Assembly: GCA_016584305.1 (NCBI GenBank)
Contig: JACEEZ010013467.1
Location: 196,339 to 260,338, forward strand
DNA from: Chionoecetes opilio
Lineage: Eukaryota > Arthropoda > Malacostraca > Decapoda > Majidae
DNA: 64,000 nt
Direction: 5' to 3'
The notes below the pieces were generated by a model, which did no database searches, had not been told where the DNA came from, and saw nothing but the letters and a program-made list of their open reading frames with translations. Of this stretch, positions 56,361 through 64,000 are shown in pieces. The position numbers and the translations under genes are program-made. Each line of letters opens with the position of its first letter. Position 1 is the stretch's first letter.

Positions 56361-57195
56361 CAAGCCGCAAAGCCGCCCTCCGGGCGGCCTTTTTAGCTAG
56401 CTCCTGCGGAGGGCTATTGGTGGGCCTTCGGCCCACCACCTGTGTTTGGTGGGCCAAAGGCCCACCAAACACAGACTCTCCAGATAGCCCCTTCTAACTT
56501 TCCTGAAATCATGGATGTAGAAATGTATGTATTAACGCTAACCCATTCACATCATAGGCCCTTCTAACTTTCCTGAAAGCAAAGCCGCCCTCCGGGCGGA
56601 CTTTTTGGCTAGCTCCTGCGGAGGGCTATTGGTGGGCCTTCGGCTCACCACCTGTGTTTGGTGGGCCGAAGGCCCACCAAACACAGACTTTAAAGATAGA
56701 CCCATTACCCACCACCTCGGCCCACCAAACACAGACTCTCCAGATAGCCCCTTCTAACTTCCCTGAAATGTATGTATTCCCCCCACAAATTCACTCACCC
56801 ATTACCCATCACCCCCCACCCATTCACTCACCCATTACCCATCACCCCCCACCTATTCCTCACCCATCACCCCCCACCCATCACTCACCATACCCCACAC
56901 CCATTACCCTCACCCCACCCATTCACTCACTATTACCCCTCACCCTACATCAAAGGGTTTTCCCCAATTCTCGGCAACCCACTTTTTTTCTTCACAGTTT
57001 CTCGGCTAATAAAGGGTGCTAAAAAAAAAAAAAAAAAAAAGTGATCGGATCATCCTATAAGTGGGCTTAAAACCTTCCCCTGGGCAACCTGATTTCAAAA
57101 CTGTGACATATGATGGGATTCGCCACAGGGGCAGCACCTATCGCGGACGACAGACAGACACTTTCGCTTATATTATTATTATATATATATATAGA
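56361..57195 (-). mobile_element. Non-autonomous Helitron H2, 3-prime end duplicated
   Basis: On the minus strand it starts TCTATATATATATA...ATATAAGCGAAAG and ends with the GCCGCCCGGAGGGCGGC hairpin and CTTG. The hairpin-bearing 120 bp at 56,361-56,480 recurs at 56,578-56,700. It contains the CATTCACTCACCCATTAC tandem block and the 60-bp R-MITE segment, as in H1. Confidence 0.8.
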
Positions 57196-57209
57196 TATAT
57201 ATATATAAA

Positions 57210-57253
<44 letters not shown>

Positions 57254-57539
57254 ATATATATATTATTTATTATATTAGTATATAAAAAAAAGGAAGTAGG
57301 TGAAAATCCATATTTTTTATTGATAAAAAAAACAAAATAGTAAAGTTAAGCCAGTTAGTTTGTCTAGTTTTAATATCATTTCCATTAAAAATATATTTCT
57401 CGGTTTAATAAAACCAGACTTTAACACACTTTAACAAAATAAGTATTGAGAATAACTGACTTTAAGAATTATATTGACCCCCAAAATCTTTCAAACACAT
57501 TAAAAGTAACAGGTACATATACATATTTATATTTATACA
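57196..57539. other. AT-rich spacer between two Helitrons
   Basis: TATATA and TTATTA runs to about 57,290, then AT-rich unique sequence. No gene. Confidence 0.7.
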
Positions 57540-58468
57540 TCTATAATAATATAAGCGAAAGTGAGGTCTGTCTGTGTGTGTGTGTGTTGTGTGTGTCCGC
57601 GGCAGGTGCCACCCCCCGTGGCCCCAAACCCATCATAGGCACAGTTTTGGAACCAGCTCGACCAGGGGCACATTTTAAGCCACTTTTTTGATGATCCGAT
57701 CACTTTTTTTTTTTTTTTTTTTAGTGGGCCTATTAGGGGAGAATTGTGAAAAAAAAAATGTGGGTTGTGAGAATTGTGGAAACCTTAGAAAGGGTGATGG
57801 GTAAGGGGGGGGGGTGAGGGGTTTGGGGGGGGTTTTTGGTTGATGGGGTGGGGGGTGAGGGGGGGGAATGGGGGGTGGGGGGTGTGGGTAATGGGGGGTG
57901 TGGGGGGGGATGGGTAATGCTGATGAATGGGTTGGGGGGGTTTTAAAAAAAAAAAAGCCCCCAAAGGAACCTTTTGTCAAAATCCTGCTGCCTTTGCATT
58001 TAATACTTTCCCCAAAATTAAGGTGATTGAATGGGTTGGCTATACTTTACTATATTTTACATACAAAATATAGTATATACAACTTTTCTACACCATGTTT
58101 TTCGGGAAAAGTTAGTTGGGTGGGGGGGTGAGGGGTAAAGTGAATGGGGGGGGGGTATGGGTGAGGGGTGAGGGAATAGGGGGGGGGTGATGGGGAAGGG
58201 GGTTGAGTGAATGGGTGTTTTGGAAATGGGGGGGGGGTGATGGGTAATTTTTTATTGAAGGGTTGGGGGGGGTGTGTAATGGGTTGGCGTTAAAAATACA
58301 TTTTTAACCCATGATTTCAGGAAATTTAGAAGGGGCCCTATCGGGAGAGTCGGGGTTTTTTGATGGGCCGAACCCCCCACCAAACAGGTGGGGGGGCCCG
58401 AAGGCCCACCAATCCCCTCCGCAGGAGCTAAAAAAAAAATTCCCCCCGGTGGGGGGCTTTGGGCTGGG
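57540..58468 (+). mobile_element. Non-autonomous Helitron H3, smeared copy
   Basis: A|TCTATAATAATATAAGCGAA at 57,540 gives a clean Helitron 5-prime end. The 3-prime end near 58,440-58,468 reads CCGGTGGGGGGCTTTGGGCTGG where H1 has the hairpin and CTAG. It lies head to head with H2. Bases from about 57,760 on are smeared into G and T runs. Confidence 0.75.
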
Positions 58469-61400
58469 TTTACATTTTTTGCAACCTCTGAACACTTTTG
58501 CACCCCTTTTTTGCCCATTATGATTGCTTTTAGCATATTTTTCCTCAATTTAAATTTATGTGAAGATATTTTAAAGCTTTTTCATGTGAATATTGCATGC
58601 AAAGCCATTTAAGGGTTTCTTTTTTAAGAGAGGTTTTGGGCAATTTTTGGGTTGGGGGGGATTTATTTCCCCCTTAAAAAAACGCTAAAACCGCTGCATT
58701 TAAAAAGGGTATGAGAAGAGGGTGGGAATATAAATATATGGTTAAATTGGGATAACAGGGCAGCCCCTGCATCTTTTTTTCTATTCAGCACAATACCCCG
58801 TAATTTTGTGAAGTGGAGTTATTAGAAAGTTTTTTTTTTCAAACAGTCACCCTCCATTCTTCATCCCAAGATTTTTTTTGGATACCTTGGTAATTGGGGC
58901 ATTTTCATAAAATATATATCCCAAGGGAAATGGGGGAATTCAAGTTGTTTGCAGAACGAGGGTTTTAACAGGCCACTACTTTCATAAATTTTTGTAAAAT
59001 TGATAAAATTATCTTTTCTGAATCGGGGAAATACACCCTTCAATCAAAAAAGACTGACATAAACTTATAGAACTGGGGAAAGTTTTTCTGCGCTAGTTAT
59101 GCCCCCGGATTTTTTTAGACCCCTTAAACTTTTGTTGATCCCCTCACTCTGGGTATACATTCGAAACAGGAATTAAAAACCTTTGAAAAAATATGTTGAC
59201 CAGGACTAAGTAATGAATATCGCTTTCCCTTAAAAAAGGGTCACACCCCTGAAGTCAGTAAAAACAAGTTCAAAATATTTTTGCAGCTCTTTTTTTCAGT
59301 GTGAAAAAAAATTGGAGCCTCAGACTGGAAAAAACGTATTAAAACTATTAAACCCTTACCCAAGTTGTAACCCCAGAATTCGAGGTAGGCTTGGGTAAGT
59401 TTTTTTTTCAAGGCAGTAAAAAATCATATCATTTACATGTGTTGGGTCCATAAATGTTAATTCTGTGAAAAAAAAGCCCCAATGCATCCCATGTTCTACC
59501 TAGCAATCTTTTCCCCAAATTTCCTGTACAGACAAAAACCCCCCCTTTTTGGCCCGGACCAGGATTTTTTTGAGGTTCAATTCAAAAAAATTTTTTAAAC
59601 TCTTTGGGGAAAACATGTTTGCCTTTTTGGGTAAGGCTAAATTAAGTGTGCAAAAATTTTACGGCATAAATCTTCAACCCTATTTTGGAAATTTGAAAGG
59701 GAAGGGATTTGATCACATTTGAAAGAAACATGTGGCATGAACATTTGCAAATTTTGACTTTAGGCAAAATTCTTTAACAAAGGGAGTACTGAAGGGTTTG
59801 GGTCCCATTTATCACCCTTTTTAGTGTCCAAAAAAAAACCCAAAAAATATTTTTAAAAAGGAATGTTTTTTTTATGTGAAACTTTTTCCTGGGATTGAAC
59901 AAATCCCACAGCTGAGCATCATTAAACCCCTATCAATCTACGAAAAGTTTTTAAATTTATCTTTTTCAAAATATTGTGCTAAATCCCCACAAAAGTTTAG
60001 GTTTTTACTCCCGTCCCGTTTTTCCCCATCTATAATTACAGAAAAAAGGCTTTCACGTAAGATTCCAAAAAAGTTCAGTGGGCCCATCGAAAATGCTTTC
60101 CAAAAATTGTCTTATTATGTTTGAGGCTCTTTGGGTTCCCTTTGTTTTTTACTTTTTTTAAAAAACATCGCATCAGGGAAAAATGGCTTTTGGAGGGGGT
60201 TGTAAGGGGTTTAAAAAAGGAAATGGGCAAAATGATGTTCTGGGTAGAAAAGCCCCAAAACAAAACCCCAAAATTAAATTTTTTCCGTTTTCAGACTTTT
60301 TCGGGTTGGGTCATTTGCAATAATAAAAAAATGGGAACTGGGCTTTGTCTTAGAAATTTCACCAATTTTTGTCATCTGGGAAAATTTTCGTCATCTGGCA
60401 AAAAAAATAAACCCCCCCAAAAGCAAGACAGGGAAAAAGGGGACTTTTGAAGGGTGAAACCGTAGATTTCCGCAGCCTTACATAAAAAAGTTTCGTGTGT
60501 ATAAAAATCAAATTAAACCCCTGATTTTACGTCAATGAATCCTTTGAATTTGGGAATTTTTTAAAAAAAAACCCAAAAACCTGATTAAACCCAGAATTAC
60601 CCTAGTTTGTTCCCTAACCCCTACCCTAGAAGGGGTCGGGTTACCCCCAGTTTTTGGGTATTTTAAACCCCAAAAAAGGAAGCCCCTGGCGGGGAAAAAC
60701 CCTGCTCCCGGGCCATTAGCAAATCAGTTCCAATTAGGGTTTAAACCCTTTGGGGTTTTAACTCCTTTTGGATTTTTCCCCCCCAAAAATTTTTTCCTAA
60801 CAATTTGGGGGAAAAAGGAAAAGGGCCCCCCTTTTTAAAAAGAGTTTTTTTGTTTAAAAAGGGGGGAAAAAAGCTTAGGGTTGAACGTTCCAAATAAGCA
60901 AAATTTAAAGGGAAATTAACAGTCAAAAGGGCCAAAACAAATTTTTTACATGGAAAAAAGTGGGGTGAAAAATTTTGGGGGGTTTAAACCGAAGTTTTTT
61001 TTAAGAACGGGATACTGGGGGAAAGGAAAACAAAATCAAAGGGGGGGAAAAGGGTTTGGAATGGAAAAAACCTTTTGACACCCGTGGTTAAAAGTGGGGG
61101 CACCGACGGGTGCGGGGGGAAATTGGCGGGGGGAATTTGGCGGGGGAAAAAATTGAAATAAAACATTTATTTAGGGGCCATTGGCACTTACTTTTTAAAT
61201 TTTAAAAAAAATTTATTCCCAAAAAAAAGGGGGAAAAAGGAACACGAAAAGGGGCTAGGAAAAAAACTTTAAATTTGTTCTTGGGGGAAGACCAAATGGG
61301 GTAAATTTCCTCGCCGGTACTAAAAAAATATTTGGTTTAAATTTGGGTTTAAAAACATGTTTTTTGGAAAAAGGTTTAAAAAAAAAATTTAAAAAAAGAA

Positions 61401-62623
61401 AAAAAGAATTTTACTTTTTGGGTTTAAAAACAGTGGGAAAAAACCCAAAAATTTTTTTTTTTAAAAAAGGGCCAAATTTTCAAACCTTTTGGGAGGTTTA
61501 AAAAACTGAAAAGGGAATATTTCCCAAAAGGGGGGCCCCTTAATTAGGGTTTTAAAAAATTTGCCAAAACTTTTTTATGATAATTAATGGAAAAAAAAAA
61601 CCCCAAGGGGAAAAAAAGGGAAGGAAAGGCCAAGGGGTTGAAGGTTAAAGGGGGGTGATGAAAAAAAGGAAGAATTTAAAAAGAAAGTTTAAATTTTTTA
61701 AAAGTTAAAACCAAAAAAAAATTTAAAGGAAAAAAAAGTAGAGAATGAATAAAAGAAAAACAAATTTTTAAAAGGGGGGCCAAAGGAAAAAAGTGGGAAA
61801 ATAAGAAAAAAAGGAGAAAACTGCAAAAATTTCGGGGAATTGGGTTTTTCGGAAAGGCAGAAACCCCTTTTTGGGGGGAAAAATTGTTTAAATTTGAGAA
61901 GCATATAAAACAAGATCACAGAAGTACATACCAGTTCCCTGAGGAATATAAAAAAGGCATTCAAATACTGGATAAAGAGATGATCAAGAAATTGAAAACC
62001 CATCTTGTTTCGAAAAAATTTTGGGAAATTTATGGGGCGTGTTTTGGGGTCCCCCAAACATAAAAAAAGGGAAATATGGGAAAGTTTAAAGGAGAATAAA
62101 AAGAGCGGGCCAAAAAAAATGGCCCCAAAGCCTGAGAGTTTTAACATTGAAAAAAGACTTTCAAGACAAAAACTTCAACACTTGAGAAAAGAAGAGAAAG
62201 GGGGATTTTTTAATTAGCATTGTTTTAAGAGCATCAAGGGGTTTTGGAAAAATTTGATAAAAAATGTTTCGGTTTGTGTGGGAGGGACAAAAGGGACAAA
62301 AATTCCCTGAGAAGAAATAAAAAAAGGGACAACATGCAAAAAGGGATATAAAAAAAAACAGGTTCCCCCTATAGAAAACATGAACCGGAAAAAACCTTGA
62401 TGCAAAAGTGATTAATGCAAGAATTTTTCAGGACTTAAAAGGGAAACTGGAAAAAATTAGATTTTGGGGGCGGGAAAAGTACAGCATAGCTCTTTTCCTG
62501 TATGTTTCAACTAAAGGGAAAAAAAATATATAATTTTATATATTAAAATATATATATATATATATATAAAATAATATATATATAAATATAAAATATATAT
62601 ATTATATATATTTTATATTAATT
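58469..62623. other. Low-quality consensus, no gene callable
   Basis: Dense runs of A, T, C and G (for example AAAAAAA every 20-40 bases) and no simple-repeat or element signature I can anchor. Frames of 60-150 codons here are Phe/Lys/Pro-rich and reflect the runs. Confidence 0.6.
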
Positions 62624-63286
62624 AAGGCCTCTTCCATTTGCGACATTTCAAGAACCAGTTCACGGGGAAACCCCGAGTTTTAGGGTTCCATTTTCGCACG
62701 AAAACCTGGGTCCCAGGGAAAGCGCGTAGTGACTCAGCAAACCCGGGGAACTTTTTCTAATCCCCATTTTATTTGGGGGGTAGCTTGGGTAAGTTTTCAG
62801 TTCAAACAAACAATGTTTGCCCTTTGGGCCCTTTTTCTCTTTTCGTGAAGGGTTTTTCCGCATGCAAGAGTCGGGAGAGGATGTAAAACAACATTTAAAA
62901 GGGTATTTTGGCGGTGGGGGGCCTGCCCTTCCCGCCCATCTTTTAAAATTGAATGAAACCCTTCACATGCACTAGCTGAGTTAAATCTCTCTCTCTCTCT
63001 CTCCCCTCTTTTTCTCTCTCTCTCTCTCTTTCTCTCTCTCTCCCCCTTCTCTCTCCCTTTTCTTTTCTCTCTCTCTTCTCTCCTCTCTCCTCCTCTCTCT
63101 CCCTCTTCTCCTCCTCTCGAAATTGCCTTTGCCAAAATGAGTATGTTTATAAAAAAAAACGGGGTTTTTTTCGTTCCATTTGTGCACCCAACCCCCGAAC
63201 CCAGAAACCCCAAAAATTAAAAAAAACCCCCCCCGAAAAAACTTGGTTTATTTCAGCTTGGGGGACAAAGGGGAAAAGGGCCTTTT
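62624..63286. mobile_element. MITE K2, smeared inverted copy of K1
   Basis: AAGGCCTCTTCCATTTGCGA at 62,624, CAAGAACCAGTTCACGG, AGCGCGTAGTGAC, GCATGCAAGAGTCGGGAGAG and a TC tract (62,988-63,118) follow K1 read backwards. The right end GGGCCTTTT is corrupted. Confidence 0.72.
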
Positions 63287-64000
63287 AAAATTTGCATTTA
63301 GCAAGTTTTTGTGGGGGTGTGTTGTGTGGTGAGTGTGCGCGAGGGGTACCACACACACACACAAAACACACACACAAAACACCCCACACCCCACACACAC
63401 ACACACCCCACACTTGTAAAATAGTATGTAAGTGAAGCGAATGACCTTTTAAAGGGAATTATTCAAAATACTTCTCACTAGGGGAAAAAAAATTGATATA
63501 AATTTTTCGTCGTTACAAAAAAAAGAATGGGGCCCGTGCCTAAGAGGGTTTCATGCTAAGAAAAAGTTTTATTAAACGGCCATAATCTGCCAAAAATCCG
63601 CGTATGTGAGGGTTTGGGGCCGGGGTTTACACAAAAACGCTTAGTAAAGAGGATTGGGGAAAAAACAAAAAAGGGCCACAAAAAATGGTTCCTTGTCTTG
63701 GGCCCCGGGTTTGACAAAAGGAGATGGATAAATTGGGTTTTTCTCAAATTGGGAAAAAAAGAAAAGAAAAAGTGACCTGCATTTGGGGTTTAAAAGGGCA
63801 CTGAAAGGGAATGGAGGGGAAAGGGGGGGTTTTTTAATAACTCACCCCTCAAGGGCCCGTTTCTCGCGCTCTATATGCCCCTTTTGGGTGAATGAAACTA
63901 TCATTTACCGTAAATTCCCCTTTCTTTTTCGGGGGGCTATCAGAATTAAACCCCTTTAATAAAAAAAACCCCCCGGGGAAAAAAAAAATTTTTTTAATAA
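63287..64000. other. Low-quality end of window
   Basis: CA/GT-rich text at 63,310-63,420, then homopolymer-rich sequence. No gene seen. Confidence 0.6.

Noticed and set aside
61698..62147. 149-codon minus frame rich in Phe
   Set aside because: It lies in smeared consensus; A-runs read as Phe. No start context or domain.

Overview
The window looks like repeat-dominated arthropod nuclear DNA, most probably a decapod crustacean. The grounds are TTAGG/CCTAA-type arrays (the arthropod telomere motif), very dense GA/TC, CA/GT, TA and trinucleotide microsatellites, a tRNA-derived SINE, non-LTR elements, Helitrons and many MITEs, and one spliced gene with short GC-rich exons and long repeat-filled introns. 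Nothing bacterial (operons, rRNA, CRISPR) is present. The species is inferred from repeat style only.

Layout. 1-1.6 kb: a decayed transposon-derived protein. 4.2-8.5 kb: a large element (label F1) with 11/12-bp target duplications, ends made of tandem GTCACTCCGGCC-like units, and an interior of inverted telomere-like arrays; a shorter sister (F2) sits at 52.4-53.6 kb. 9.9-14.7 kb: a near full-length LINE with an intact esterase-type ORF1 and a frameshifted endonuclease/reverse-transcriptase ORF2. 15.1-18.2 kb: nested MITEs. 18.4-29.0 kb: one palindromic element (J) split by two TTAA-site insertions. The larger one (A) holds a foldback-like element (L) with a broken FEN1/PIN-like protein, a palindromic Tc1-type element and another TTAA element (B1). 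29.1-37.5 kb: pogo-type elements, a 220-bp perfect-looking palindrome with hammerhead-like cores, SINEs and a 28-bp satellite. 38.2-40.0 kb: a strikingly GC-rich, hAT-like transposase-type gene with two frameshifts near its end.

40.9-50.3 kb: hAT, R-type, TTAA and Helitron elements surround and fill the introns of the only convincing host gene, four exons on the plus strand (44,950-50,349). It encodes an N-terminally membrane-anchored protein that I do not recognise and continues beyond what I can see. 52.3-54.1 kb: a TTAA element carrying F2. 55-63.3 kb: two GA/TC-containing MITEs and two head-to-head Helitrons.

Several stretches (about 1.9-3.2, 33.1-36.0, 54.3-55.0 and 57.2-64.0 kb) look like poor-quality consensus: bases are smeared into homopolymers. 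Comparing clean and smeared copies of the same repeat inside this window supports that reading. ORFs there should not be trusted. Element boundaries were read by eye from terminal repeats and target duplications. No alignment, database search or folding program was run.
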